The notes: a model not told the origin generated them from the sequence alone. A DNA stretch of 64,000 bases from Megaustenia siamemsis (GCA_032433765.1 JAVIAB010000124.1:79078465-79142464), one strand, 5' to 3'; numbered from the stretch's first letter, positions 11,309 through 23,029 are shown. Program-made: numbers and translations.

Positions 11309-11770
11309 TGAGACAGGGTGGTCTAGAGGTAAGACATTGGTTACTGGATAGGAATGTCCTGGGTTTAAATTCCGCCACAGGCTTTGGGAATTTTTCACTT
11401 CGATTATGTGATTTCCACTTAACCCTCTCCTGGTCTCTGGGTAGTAAGATCCGATGTCTAGCCCTCTCAGAAAATTTTTCTTTTTAAATACAGGTCTCAC
11501 TGTTCTCTGGGTGGTAAGATCTGATGTATAGCCCTCTCAGAAAATTGCAAAAAAAAAAAAACAAAAAACAGAGGTCTCAAGTGCACTCACGCCAGTTAAA
11601 GAACCCATGGCAGTTAAAATGTAAAAATAGAAGGCAAAAAATGGCTGCTAAATAAGAGCAAAATATGTTAAGCAAATGTACTCATGCCATAGATGAACAT
11701 GTCAGTGACAAGTATTGTAGCTTTACCATCAACTAGTGACACAACACATCTATGCCCACTTAACGGGTGA
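11309..11770 (+). mobile_element. SINE family IV (tRNA-derived) copy with internal duplication
   Basis: The head has an A-box-like TGGTCTAGAGGTAAGAC and a B-box-like GGGTTTAAATTCC spaced as in tRNA promoters. The body contains CTGGGTAGTAAGATCCGATG, followed by a second version of the same stretch (GGGTGGTAAGATCTGATG), so part of the body is duplicated. Antisense relatives lie at 31846-32345 and 55085-55415. Confidence 0.7.
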
Positions 11771-11864
11771 TTGCTGACAAGAAGAGAAGAACACTTTCAT
11801 TTCTGATGCAAGATTAATGTGGGACATTCTTAATGGCATTAAAACTGCCCATATCATTGGTTTT

Positions 11865-12203
11865 ACAGAAGAATGTTAAGATTACCATGGACAGCTAAGA
11901 AGAGTAATGAAAATGTTCTGAAAGAGGTCAAAGCAAATAGAGAGCTAATTTCCAATATTAGGAAGAAACAATCATCATTTTTTGGCCATGTAATGAGAAA
12001 AGAACAGCTGGAATATATTGTAACAACTGGAAAAATTGAGGGACGAAGAGATAGAGGGAAGCAAAGAGAAAAAATACCAGACAGCTTAAGAGAATGGCTT
12101 AGCAGAAGGTCAACAACAGAAATGATAAATAACTGTCGAGATCGAAAGTTGTGGAGAGACATGATCACCTACCCCAGCAGGCATGGTACTTGATGATGAT
12201 GAT
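11865..12203 (+). mobile_element. RTE-like LINE 3' end, (TGATGA)n tail
   Basis: About 106 codons are open, including NRELISNIRKKQSSFFGHVM and KIEGRRDRGKQREKIPDSL, then a stop and a TGATGATGAT tail. This is the C-terminus of an RTE-like endonuclease/RT element. It is closely similar to the segments at 3110-3582 and 56055-57072. Confidence 0.85.
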
Positions 12204-12827
12204 ATCATTGAACTCTGCTGCAGCCGTACATCATAAAATAAACAGTGAACTGAACATTGAGTAGGAGTGAAAGCCTTTTATAAATAACATTCATGTAAAG
12301 CATTTTACACTATCATGTAAAGCGTAAATTAAGAAATTGAAAACAGACAATCATAACAGCAAATGTTACACATCTTTACCAAATTTTGTCCCAAAAATAG
12401 ACTGCTGTTTAATATTATAACAGGATACATAAGAATGAGAATTCAGATGTACAGTAAGCTCGAGTTGTAACCCATACATTCCCTTAAAGCCACAAAGATC
12501 AAAATGACATGTATGGGCGATCCCCTTCACCAACTCAAAATTGTAAATGAGTTGAACCAATTTAATCATATTTTTCCTACTTTTCATTGTTCAGTCATAT
12601 ATTGTGCATTAAATGTTCTGGAAAAACTGTTTTTTTTTGTGTAAATAAATTAATATAAATTGAATGTATAAACTTTATAAAGAAAGTGACATGCAAAATG
12701 TGCTGGAATGAGAGAAAAAAAATGAAATAGAAATAAGAAAAATAAATTTCTTAATAGTTTTTTTTTTAAAAGTAATCCATAATTAAATCAACACACTATA
12801 ATACTTAAATATAACTTTCCTATAATA
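12204..12827. other. Intronic sequence, nothing recognised
   Basis: AT-rich intron sequence with no exon or identifiable element. Confidence 0.4.
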
Positions 12828-13112
12828 ATGACTTTCCCGTGTGTTACCGGGGGCCTCATTATGAGGGAGGTAAAGAATAGTGACACTGTGACCTTCCAGG
12901 CATGTTGTAAGAGGCGACTAAGGAAGTTGATCGATGGCTTGACAAGCTGTCATTGTAAAAAGTATTGTTATGGAAACAGTGCCACAGATTTTAGAGCAGT
13001 GATCTCTGCAATATGTGCCATTTTGGCATGCAAGGTTTCTGTTTTTGAGATTGTGGTTCTGCCCTATGTGCCGTCTTCGGCTCGGAAGGACAATAGATAG
13101 ATAGATAGATAA
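12828..13112 (+). mobile_element. SINE-like repeat with (GATA)n tail (family V)
   Basis: The element ends TGTGCCGTCTTCGGCTCGGA followed shortly by ATAGATAGATAGATAG. A second copy runs antisense at 45866-46045 with the same internal landmarks (GTGATCTCTGCAATATGTGC, AAGTATTGTTATGG). The last 40 bp resemble the 3' end of the (GATA)n-tailed LINE family. I found no LINE coding sequence in it, so I treat it as a SINE that may share the LINE tail. Confidence 0.7.
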
Positions 13113-13857
13113 TAATACATTCATTTTTACACAATTTAGACTAATTACAATTGAAGCAAGAATAACAATTTTATACCATTTATTGAAAATGGGGTCATTC
13201 CTGATCAGCTTGGTAATCCTAGAAAAAATTGTAATAAAAAATGTTCAAAATTTTCAATCTATTTCATGTTTTCTGCTTTCAAATATGTCTGCAAGTAACC
13301 ACATGAAAAAAGGACATATCTGCGATGGTATCATACAACAGATTCTATTCCGTGTGTACCCAAATATTTTGGCACTTTGAATACAAAATTAATGTCTGGT
13401 GCACCAACTGCTATTGTGTCTAGCCGTGGCCATGATAGATAGCTCGCCGCAACTAGTAAGGACTTTAATGAGAAACTACAAAATACATTATTCAACTGGC
13501 TTGACTCCCTTCTGTAGACACATGTATAAAATGTAACCTACTGAGGTGACGCTAATTTTTTTTTACCAAATGAACAGAAAGTGAGTCGCATAGTATCAAA
13601 GCGAGATGTTGTGTTGTGATATGATTGATAAATGATAAAGAAATGGGACTGTTAGGATGGGTTGCACTGCACTAATGAAGAAGAAAAGGAGCTCCTAGAT
13701 AGGTCACCCGATGAATGATAGAAGAGTGAAGAACTATCAGGATGTGTTTAAAGTGCTGCTGAAAGATTACAATGAAGTATTTTTGTGACTTCAGTCATGT
13801 AGTGGTGAAGTAGATATTTATTGTGATTTAAGAGAGGCTTTCTGGCGACCATTTCAG
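13113..13857. other. Intron sequence before exon 4
   Basis: No element is recognised. The stretch ends with the TTTCAG acceptor of exon 4. Confidence 0.4.
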
Positions 13858-14020
13858 GTTTGTTATTGTTACAAATCCTCTGAGCATCCCATGGACATCA
13901 GTCATAACTGTGCGGGCATCTACTCCATCTTTTGTGAGAACAAAAGATGGACATTCTGTTCCCAGTCAAACAAATCCAGTTATAGGTCAGGGGATGATGC
14001 CTGTTTCTGGTGTTTATGAT
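13858..14020 (+). CDS. Mannosidase II exon 4
   Basis: The first base completes the Trp codon from exon 3. The exon then encodes FVIVTNPLSIPWTSVITVRA through GQGMMPVSGVYD. The 'NP' step followed by a beta-strand with regular valines matches the 'V..NP' start of the family's first C-terminal beta domain. The donor GTATGT at 14021 leaves phase 0. An earlier GT at 13986 was rejected because it breaks the frame into exon 5. Confidence 0.88.
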
Positions 14021-14249
14021 GTATGTATTCTTGTTGTAATGTTGCTCATTATTATCATTATTATTTTGTGCTTAATTTGGGTCAAAATTCCTAGCCTAAA
14101 AGTATATATGACTTCATATACATTTAATACATATTTGTTCCTAGAGGCTCAAATGACATATTAAAAATCAGTGTCAGTTTTTGACAGTTTGTTCAAGGAG
14201 ACAGACAGTTAGCTACTTGTGCTTGTAAAAAGTCATGGCAAAGAAACGC

Positions 14250-14362
14250 TAGTCATGTTAGAGAAAGTCATGTTAGAGAGTCATGTTAGAGAAAGTCATG
14301 TTAGAGAAAGTCATGTTAGAGAGTCATGTTAGAGAAAGTCATGTTAGAGAGTCATGTTAGAG
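14250..14362. repeat. 14/17-bp minisatellite
   Basis: Units of GTCATGTTAGAGAAA and GTCATGTTAGAGA alternate about seven times. Confidence 0.9.
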
Positions 14363-14608
14363 AACTTTGATCCTTGCTCACTTGGCCAAACTAATGTGCC
14401 CATTTCTGGAATTATTGTTTGAAACTCATGTTAAATTTTGGTTAGCTTTGATTTTCCCATTCTATTGCCAGCTGTGGATCATTGACCACTGTCATCTTTA
14501 CATCTCTTAACTCTGGTCCTTGTAGGTAAAAAAAGCAATCTTTACTGCATTATCTCATTACTGGGGTCTTGGGGGTGGGGGTACACTTATAGGGCAGAGG
14601 AATAAAGT

Positions 14609-14870
14609 AAAAAAAAAAAGTAAAGTACCCCCGTCACGCCAAGTGGCGTATAGGGAATATGGTGTTAGTGACCCTATATTTTACAGACCTTCAGCACATG
14701 ATTTTTGGGGTAATGTGGTCAGTATTACGCCCGTGCTGCTTGACTTTCCCAGAAAAAAATTTGGTACCCATTTAAGGCTGGGTGAACCCGGAAGCCGTCG
14801 GTTGGGATCGAACCCTACCCCTTGTCCGTGGTAGTCCAGTTCACTAACCACTGAGCTATCGTGGCTCCTA
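14609..14870 (-). mobile_element. SINE family I copy
   Basis: On the minus strand it reads GGAGCCACGATAGCTCAGTG, has the B box GGGTTCGATCCCAACC, and carries the body GGTTCACCCAGCCTTAAATG. It ends in an A-rich tail. GAGGAATAAAG before it and GACGAATAAAG after it are a plausible imperfect target-site duplication. Confidence 0.88.
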
Positions 14871-15134
14871 GACGAATAAAGGGAACAGGCAAATAAATGC
14901 AGTTTATTTAGTTTATATTTTGCTAAAGCTGGTAGCAAGGAGCAAGTGGTGAGGTGTTTCAACATACATGCTGCTTTCTTCACAAAACAAGAAAAACACA
15001 AACAGACAGCAAAATAAGGATAAACTCAATTTCATCAGGAATGAGCGGGATAAGTAAGTCAAAGAGAGATAAGAAGGATAAGAGATGAGGTGATACAATA
15101 AAAGGGATATTTACTACATATTCTAGATTCTTGA

Positions 15135-15480
15135 TCCTTCCAGTGCTGTTAGACAGCGCACAGTATTGTTTTTTTGCCATCCATCTCTATTCTGGGCGAG
15201 ATGTTTGATCTTATCTAATGAGTCTATGTCTGCAACTTTGCTTCTCTTATAAGTGTTCTTTTTAGTGTCTCTTTAGGTCTCCCTCTTTTTCTGTATCCTG
15301 ATGTTTCCCATATAAAAGCCTGTTTTGCAATTCTCTTGTTGTCTCTTCTCAGCACGTCTGACATACGTCCCTCTTCTTTCCTTAATTGTAGATGAGATCC
15401 TTGGTTGCATGGCCATTTCACTTATTCCAATATCAGTCTTTAATTCATTCCATTGTACACTGAGTATTTTTCTTAGGCAT
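15135..15480 (-). mobile_element. RTE-like LINE C-terminal fragment
   Basis: The minus strand reads 'VLRRDNKRIAKQAFIWET' and then 'GRPKETLKRTLIREAK', the C-terminal region of the (GATA)n-tailed LINE family (compare 51540-51700 on the plus strand). Confidence 0.8.
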
Positions 15481-15837
15481 TTGCCTACATATTAAGAGAA
15501 TAAAAATATGTTAAAAATATGTAAGTAAAAATTGACTAAATTAAGGTGAAACTTATCTGATATGGTCCCGGAGAACACTGTGTGGATGACTGAATTTGAA
15601 TGCGGATGTGATGAGATGTGGGGGGGGGGGAACCAGTCATGTGATTAGATGAGAGGTCTAATAGGAGTCACAGGTTATAACAAGGTGTGAATGGTCATCA
15701 AGAATTAGACAAGTATCGGTTGAGACAGCAATGTATACTAGGGCGTGAAAACATGAGCAAACAAAACCATATGAACAATCAGGCAACAAGGGAGAGAATT
15801 TAGCGTAATGGGGAGATCAAGGAGACCTGTGTATTCA

Positions 15838-16085
15838 TGAGGTGTGATCTACAAGGCGGATGGAATGGAATAAAGGCCATGTTTCCTGAGCAGTCACCTT
15901 GAGGTGTGATCTACAAGGCGGATGGAATGGAATAAAGGCCATGTTTCCTGAGCAGTCACCTTGAGGTGTGATCTACAAGGCGGATGGAATGGAATAAAGG
16001 CCATGTTTCCTGAGCAGTCACCTTGAGGTGTGATCTACAAGGCGGATGGAATGGAGTAAAGGCCATGTTTCCTGAGCAGTCACCG
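15838..16085. repeat. 62-bp minisatellite, 4 copies
   Basis: Four nearly identical units contain GAGGTGTGATCTACAAGGCG and AAAGGCCATGTTTCCTGAGC, starting at 15839, 15901, 15963 and 16025. Confidence 0.97.
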
Positions 16086-16384
16086 TGTTTGGGTTGAATT
16101 TTTATTTCACTTCCGATAGAAACAACTTTTGATCCTCCCATGATTCCAAGCTTCTCCTCCACGAGTATGTGAATTTAATGTTCATTAAAAATATAAACAC
16201 AACAGCCAATAATGGTCATCCTGGATCTTGGTTGAGCTTTGTACACTTTGATACAGCACTGTAGTATTCAACAATTGTGTGTTGACAAGTTCTACCAACT
16301 GGATGATCTCAAAAAGGAAATGTATCACTGCGTTATTGTTGATAAATACTTAACCTGAGTAATTAAGGGATTTTTTTTTTTCTG

Positions 16385-16660
16385 TTACATTCGCCAGCTT
16401 TCTTCTCTGACGACGTCCCTAGAGACAAGGAACTGAATTTTGCTTGTTAATCTATTTTTCCCTGTCAGCTCAGGCAGATAACGCCATCTACGGAGGTACT
16501 CATATTTTTTCCGTTGATGAGTAATTGACGTTTCAAGCCAGGCCTCGCAGCTGAGACCAGGGTTAGTTGCCACAGAGATAAATCACGAATAAAAATCCCA
16601 ACTGGTGCAGCTGGGATTTGAACTCACAATCTCTTGTCTCGAGACCAACAAGTCCCCCTA
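16385..16660 (-). mobile_element. SINE family III copy
   Basis: On the minus strand the B box is GTGAGTTCAAATCCCAGC. The body contains GAGTACCTCCGTAG and CTTGTCTCTAGGGACGTCGT. Copies at 34505-34765 and (partial) 54925-55080 share the body, including the CGTCAATTACTCAT segment in the first. Confidence 0.75.
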
Positions 16661-17203
16661 ACTAGGGTATAAGATCCAGCATGATTTAAGAATTAATTCT
16701 TAGGCAACAGTTATTCTGCTTAATTATGACATGGATCATCAAACTCTCACTCATCCTGTCAGCATTTATTGAGGAAAATTACAAGTTGACTTCTAGCATA
16801 AAGACCAGGGAACCATAACTGATCTGGATCTTTCTTTTCCTTACTACAGTTACCCTGAAAACAGACTAACCAATCTGTCCAAGTGACTGGGATTGAATTG
16901 TAAGGCAAAAATAGTGCTCAGAAATTTAGTTTTGAAATTCTTTCAGCACTTGCCTGATGACTAGGTCTATTCATTGTCTTCTCTTAAAAGAATGTTAAGA
17001 GGTGTCCTAGAGACTAGTGAGCAACTTAGAAATGCAATTTTGAAGTCACCTCTTTTATTTCTGCACTTGCCTGATGACTAAGCCCATAATTGTCTACCTT
17101 TGTTAGGATCTTAAGGCGTAGGTGCATTGTGTTATGACAAACCTTTTGACCCAAAACATCTGACTTCCTCAGCATTTTTAGAATTGGGCTGCCTTCCCTT
17201 TTA
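16661..17203. other. Intronic sequence, nothing recognised
   Basis: It holds two loose copies of 'CACTTGCCTGATGACTA' about 125 bp apart. Nothing else is recognised. Confidence 0.35.
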
Positions 17204-17310
17204 ATCCCTACTTCCTGAGACTGGTCAGTAATCCCTACTTCCTGAGACTGGTCAGTAATCCCTACTTCCTGAGACTGGTCAGTAATCCCTACTTCCTGAG
17301 ACTGGTCAGT
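17204..17310. repeat. 27-bp minisatellite, about 4 copies
   Basis: The unit CCTACTTCCTGAGACTGGTC plus seven bases repeats four times with near identity. Confidence 0.96.
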
Positions 17311-17507
17311 CTGTTACCAGAGTCAGCTCAAGATAGTGTAGTAAGATCTTGATCAAGTCTTGCTATAAATCCTGGCACAGGTGGTTAGCTATGAGTCACT
17401 GATCACTTTCAGACGTTGTCAGACATTTTGTGGCCCCAGTCATTTCCATGGGGAAATGGCCCCATTTCTTGAAGCCGAATGTGTTTGGTCAAAAAGTTAC
17501 ATCTTGC

Positions 17508-18290
17508 TACCCACAATACAACTAAAACCCATTACACAGATAAAACTACAACACAATTAAACCCCATAACACAGCTAAAACTACAACATAACTAAACCCC
17601 ATAACACAGCTAAAACTACAACACAACTAAACCCCATAACACAGCGAAAACTACAACACAACTAAACCCCATAACACAGCTAAAACTACAACACAACTAA
17701 ACTTAATTACACAACTAAACCCCATAACACAGCTAAAACTACAACACAACTAAACTTAATTACACGACTAAACCCCATAACAGCTAAAACTACAACACAA
17801 CTAAACCCCATAACACAGCTAAAACTACAACACAACTAAATCCCATAACACAGCTAAAACTACAACACAACTAAACCCCATAACACAGCTAAAACTACAA
17901 CACAACTAAACCCCATAACACAGCTAAAACTACAACACAACTAAACCCCATAACACAGCTAAAACTACAACACAACTAAATCCCATAACACAGCTAAAGT
18001 TACAACACAACTAAACCCCATAACACAGCTAAAACTACAACACAACTAACCCCATAACACAGCTACACCTTCAACACAACTAAACCCAATTACACAACTA
18101 AACCCTATAACACAGCTGCACCTTCAACACAACTAAACCCAATTACACAACTAAACCCAATTACACAACTAAACCCTATAACACAGCTACACCTTCAACA
18201 CAACTAAACCCAATTACACAACTACACCCAATAACACAATCAAACCCACAACACTACTAAACCTATGACACCACAAAGTCCACAACACAA
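17508..18290. repeat. 35-bp minisatellite, about 20 copies
   Basis: The unit is about CTAAACCCCATAACACAGCT followed by AAAACTACAACACAA. The 3' part mixes in an AATTACACAACTAAACC subunit. The plus strand is C/A-rich and almost lacks G. Confidence 0.95.
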
Positions 18291-18436
18291 CCAAACCAAT
18301 TTACATCTTTTAAATTTTTTTTTGATGGGGAGATGATGAAGAGGATTAATCTTAGGACAAACACAGAAAATAACAAAACTATTGAGTTATCTCCCTTTTA
18401 TTCCTCAGTCTATTACTTTTTCATTTGTCTTTCCAG

Positions 18437-18561
18437 ATAGTGTTTGTCGCAGAGTTGCCAGCCTTATCTGTGATGATGTATGAAGTAGTAGAAGATGTAC
18501 AGCTACAATCCTTATCATCTGTTATCATTTTTGGTAAACAGCTTGCTGCCACTTTTTTCAT
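18437..18561 (+). CDS. Mannosidase II exon 5
   Basis: The exon encodes IVFVAELPALSVMMYEVVED to FGKQLAATFF, corresponding to the family's 'F.A.(I/L)P.LG...Y' strand. The acceptor is TTTCCAG at 18436. The donor GTGAGG at 18562 leaves two bases that join exon 6 in frame. A stronger-looking GTAAAC at 18534 gives the wrong phase, so I chose the later site. This is the least certain donor of the gene. Confidence 0.85.
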
Positions 18562-18734
18562 GTGAGGATTATGGTAGTATGTTTATTTTAAATAGCATTT
18601 CATACACAATTGAGGCAAGTTAATGACGTTTTGATGCTCACAACCTTTCACACTTAGACAGCTTTGGGGGGAATTTTGAAAGCTCATTTTTATGATAGTG
18701 GACTAATTCTTGTAGCAGTTTGAGGAATTATGGA

Positions 18735-19290
18735 TAAGTTCTTGTGACAGTTTGAGGCAGTGTAAACAGGTTCTTGTGACTGCTTGAAGCACTATAGACA
18801 GGTTCTTGTGACTGTTTGAAGCACTGTAGACAGGTTCTTGTGATTGTGTGAAGCACTGTAGACAGGTTCTTGTGGTTGTGTGAAGCACTGTAGACAGGTT
18901 CTTGTGATTGTTTGAAGCACTATAGACAGGTTCTTGTGGTTGTGTGAAGCACTGTAGACAGGTTCTTGTGATTGTTTGAAGCACTATAGACAGGTTCTTG
19001 TGGTTGTGTGAAGCACTGTAGACAGGTTCTTGTGATTGTGTGAAGCACTGTAGACAGGTTCTTGTGGTTGTGTGAAGCACTGTAGACAGGTTCTTGTGGT
19101 TGTGTGAAACACTGTAGACAGGTTCTTGTGATTGTGTGAAGCACTGTAGACAGGTTCTTGTGGTTGTGTGAAGCACTGTAGACAGGTTCTTGTGGTTGTG
19201 TGAAGCACTGTAGACAGGTTCTTGTGGTTGTGTGAAGCATTGTAGACAGGTTCTTGTGACTGTTTGAAGCACTGTAGACAAGTTCTTGCA
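18735..19290. repeat. 32-bp minisatellite, about 17 copies
   Basis: The unit is GGTTCTTGTGGTTGTGTGAA plus GCACTGTAGACA. GATTGTTTG and GACTGTTTG variants alternate. It lies in intron 5 and is followed almost at once by the 51-bp array. Confidence 0.97.
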
Positions 19291-19315
19291 ATTGTTTGAA
19301 GAATTGTTGACAGGA

Positions 19316-19858
19316 AATACTAGTTTACAATATTGTAAGTTTCTGTCTCATCTTAATGTGATAAACAATATTAGTTTACTATATTGTAAGTTTCTGTCTC
19401 ATCTTAATGTGATAAACAATACTAGTTTACTATATTGTAAGTTTCTGCCTCATCTTAATGTGATAAACATTACTAGTTTACTATATTGTAAGTTTCTGCC
19501 TCATCTTAATGTGATAAACATTACTAGTTTACTATATTGTAAGTTTCTGTCACATCTTAATGTGATAAACATTACTAGTTTACTATATTGTAAGTTTCTG
19601 TCACATCTTAATGTGATAAACATTACTAGTTTACTATATTGTAAGTTTCTGTCACATCTTAATGTGATAAACATTACTAGTTTACTATATTGTAAGTTTC
19701 TGTCACATCTTAATGTGATAAACATTACTAGTTTACTATATTGTAAGTTTCTGTCACATCTTAATGTGATAAACATTACTAGTTTACTATATTGTAAGTT
19801 TCTGCCTCATCTTAATGTGATAAACAATACTAGTTTACTATATTGTAAATTACTTTCA
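19316..19858. repeat. 51-bp minisatellite, about 10.5 copies, ending at exon 6 acceptor
   Basis: The unit contains ACTAGTTTACTATATTGTAA then GTTTCTGTCACATCTTAATG. Almost every unit carries TGTAAGT, which resembles a 5' splice site. The last unit reads TGTAAATTACTTTCAG, and its end is the exon 6 acceptor, so the array runs directly into the splice site. Confidence 0.95.
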
Positions 19859-19859
19859 G

Positions 19860-19956
19860 GACTGAATTCCACCCTACTTTGTCAGAGGAATCAGAAATAG
19901 AAATTGAAAGCCATTGGCTGAAGGCCACATTTTCACCATGCCAGGGAACACTTCAG
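19860..19956 (+). CDS. Mannosidase II exon 6
   Basis: After one base completing the Met codon, it encodes TEFHPTLSEESEIEIESHWL to SPCQGTLQ. This matches the family's segment of an acidic linker and then a beta-strand ending in 'G.(L/I)'. The acceptor is TTTCAG at 19859 and the donor is GTAGTC at 19957, a weak match beyond GTA. It leaves phase 0. Confidence 0.88.
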
Positions 19957-21089
19957 GTAGTCGACCTTCTCGTCTCATTTAATTGAGACTAAGCACTCTC
20001 ACCTGCCATAGCCTCTCATTCAACTAATTTCACCTATTTTGAAGCACATGTATATTCTGGATGTCATAAAGAAATTCATACCTCTGCATTTTTATTAGTA
20101 AATTATGTCATATATTGTATTCAATCCAAGGATATATGAGAGCTTGGTACTTGCAGTGCACTTGGGTGTGTGTGCATGCATGCATGCATGCGCGCGTATG
20201 CATGCAATACTGGATAGCACGAGATAAGGAGTTTCAAGGCTGTCATAAATTTATACAACATGCATGATGGTAATTCTCACAATACATAATACTTTGGCCA
20301 TACAAGATAAGTGACTAAGAATGGGTGTAGCCAAGAGAAAAGACACACTGTTTAGACACCAATGCTGGAAATGGAAAGGTCAAGTTCTTAGAAGAGATGT
20401 AGACCATGTAAAGTTGAGACAATGGCTTACAAGATGTTATATGTCAACCATTGAGTGCCTTGATAGTCTGCTGTAAGTGAGTAGGACAAAAGAAGAAGAC
20501 ACAATTTGTTGATAAATTGTTGAGTGTTTTGATCAAAGTGGCTTGGAAATATGAGAATATTTTGGGAAAGATCACAAGCAATGGTTAATATTTCATTGGA
20601 GTGTTGACTTTGGGAGTAACAAGTAAGAAATTAACACTACTCTAGCAGGCAATAGTTTAGATTTATCTTATAATATGTCTTTGGTGTAACTAGAGGAAAG
20701 TACTCACACTGTTAATATTAAAATAGATGCAGGAGCTGGATAGGCTGCATACTCAAATGAGATGTACTTGGTGAAAACAGTGGTGACATGGATGCACAGT
20801 TGGTCAAACTTAAGACACTGTGAACAATGGCCATAATTAGGCAGTCATCAAAATATCTTCATCGAACAGCTGTCCATAAGTGTTCAGATCTCCTTCCTCA
20901 GCAAATTTGGCTGCATGAAACGATTGAGAAATAGTACAATGCTGATTCTCAAGCCTTACCCCATTCTCTCTGTAGCTCTCTTGAGTTTAGGCAACATCCC
21001 TCCTGACTTGAAGATCTGGAAGTAACTCCAGGGCTGCAGATTCACCAACAGCATCAAAATCTTTATCTTGCCCTACTACTTTTTTGGTG
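19957..21089. other. Intron 6 sequence
   Basis: It contains a purine-pyrimidine alternating run (GTGTGTGTGCATGCATGCAT and more) at about 20165-20205. A LINE-like 3' scrap may sit near 20380-20500. No exon is seen. Confidence 0.4.
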
Positions 21090-21262
21090 GCAAGCTGTTA
21101 GTGTGTTTGCTTCCTAACTAGATGGGTCTGGATTCACTCCCCAGCAGTGGCAGTTTTTCTTTTTCGGACTGACAAGGCTCCAGGGTTCACCCAGCCTCCA
21201 GAAATGGGTACCAGAGATTTTTCTGGGAAGTAAAGGTGGCCTGGCATGATACCCTTTACTTA
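21090..21262 (+). mobile_element. SINE family I, diverged copy
   Basis: The plus strand carries a tRNA-like head (GCAAGCTGTTAGTGTG, GGGTCTGGATTCACTCC) and the family I body GGGTTCACCCAGCCT, AAATGGGTACCAGA and TTTTTCTGGGAAGTAAAG. It is more diverged than the other copies and opposite in orientation to most of them. Confidence 0.65.
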
Positions 21263-21439
21263 CTTTTACTTTACTACTTCTAGAGCTTTAGAGATATATG
21301 ATCATGAAGATGTTCATAGCTCTAGTATTTTTAACTAATAATAATTTGTTATGTGCAATCAAATAAACTATATATGTCAGAGTGTACCAGCTTGCAGAGA
21401 TACTGTTTCATTGTAATATCTTTGGCTTTTGGCAAATAG

Positions 21440-21574
21440 CATGTCTTGCGTAAAGTGGATAACACAGGCCACAAAACAGAAGTGAAGATGGTTAGTTACG
21501 GAACTGGATCAATGATTAATCCATTCAGAGACAAGAGTGGGGCATACATCTTCATGCCAGATGGTCCAGCAAAG
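21440..21574 (+). CDS. Mannosidase II exon 7 (RDKSGAY block)
   Basis: The exon encodes 45 residues, HVLRKVDNTGHKTEVKMVSY to IFMPDGPAK. It includes RDKSGAYIFMPDG, one of the most conserved blocks of the family's C-terminal half. The Tyr of the SYG step corresponds, by family knowledge, to an active-site tyrosine. The acceptor AATAG ends at 21439 and has a weak pyrimidine tract. The donor is GTATGT at 21575. It is phase 0 at both ends. Confidence 0.95.
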
Positions 21575-23029
21575 GTATGTAGTTGTACAGGCTGGTTGGT
21601 GGGTTGTTTATTACCCTTTGTAGGTGCCAGTGGAAGCTGGGAAACCACGTTCTGATAGGCTAATTTTCCAACACAGCAAATTTTTACATGATGACTGTCA
21701 CACAAAATTTATTTTAGATCTGCAATTTTTAATTTTTTTTTCCTTTATGATATACAATAATGTTCACGTATGAGGGCTTTTTATGTTTACAATTGTAGGA
21801 AATATAAAGAAAGTGGCATGCAAAATAAGCTGGAATTAGAAGAAATATAGGAAAAAAAGAAAGAAATTTACTTACTGGTCTCTTGATGAAATCAGCTAAA
21901 TCCATCAGAATAATAATGCACAATACTGAAATATATATATCATTCCTTGAATAATATATTCATTTTAACACAACACAGGTGAATTTCATTACAACGAAAC
22001 AAAAACAACATTTTTATTACTATTTATAGAGGAGGTGGTAATATTTTAGTAGTTCCAAAGAAGCAACAAAACATTGATAAATTTTCTCAACTTAAGCGTT
22101 TCAAATATATGGCTATATGGCAGCTTCCTAGCCATGTGCTGAAGGAGAGTTCCCTGTAAGGACTTGTACTAATATGTATTCAGTTTAAAATATAGGAATT
22201 TTATTATAAACATGTGAAATGGAAAAATATTGTCTCCATATTAGTAGGATGCCTGTCTAGTTTAAAACAGGATTTTGCAATAGGACCTCATTTCCACAGC
22301 TTGTCTTTACCTTTCTAATTTGGCATTTAAAGTCCATGTTTTGCAGGCATGTACAAATATTGATATTACCAGATTTTCTGTATTATGAGTTCACATATTT
22401 AATGCTACAGTTCATGTTTGAAACACTTTTTTTAATTTGGTGCTGCTGATTATTATTGGATAATTGTGTCTTCATTGGCATCACCTTGAAAAGAAGAATA
22501 ATTGTGCTGTGTCACAGATTAGTGCAAGCAACAATATTTGTAACTTATTACCTGTTATATTTGACTTTATTGCCTGGTTTTTTTGTCACAAGGTTTTTTT
22601 TTTTTTTAAATTCTTGTTCACTTGGCCTGGTTAGTTTGCTGTGCTTTCAGGAGTGGTGGAGTAATATCTTGGTCACCTTTCCATCATTTCAGCTGTTTTG
22701 CTCTCATTCACTTTACAATATCTGCATAATCTCCATCTAGTTAGAGTTTGTTGAAACTTGATTCACATGACATCTAGTCTGAAGCTTTCTCTGTCCTATA
22801 CAAGATGCCCAGCATCTGCAGTAATTAGCAGCTTTTCTATTATATCTTACACTCGTTCTTGATCTTCCTCTCCTTATTCTACCTGGTACTATTTTCTCCA
22901 TAATAACCCCTAGGCCATAGTGTTATTTTATATAAACAAAATATTTTATTTTCCTTGTTTTTGTGATTATTGTCTGCAGAATATATTTTAAAACCTTAAC
23001 AAACAATATATTATTAGTAGTATACTTCT
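21575..23029. other. Intron 7, 5' part
   Basis: AT-rich sequence with no exon. On the minus strand, 22630-22910 gives broken 'GRIRRGRSRTS'-like text that may be a LINE C-terminal scrap. I do not annotate that as a separate element. Confidence 0.35.

Noticed and set aside
13858..13985. Shorter exon 4 ending at a GT at 13986
   Set aside because: It would leave phase 1, which does not fit exon 5. The later GTATGT at 14021 keeps the frame and the family spacing.
17508..18290. CRISPR-like array
   Set aside because: The repeats are head to tail without unique spacers, and the genome is eukaryotic. The same holds for the other arrays.
18437..18533. Shorter exon 5 ending at GTAAAC
   Set aside because: It gives the wrong phase for exon 6, whose other frames contain stops. 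The donor at 18562 joins in frame.
18703..19900. Repetitive open frames on both strands (up to 204 codons)
   Set aside because: They come from the 32-bp and 51-bp arrays. One runs into exon 6 in the wrong frame and stops.
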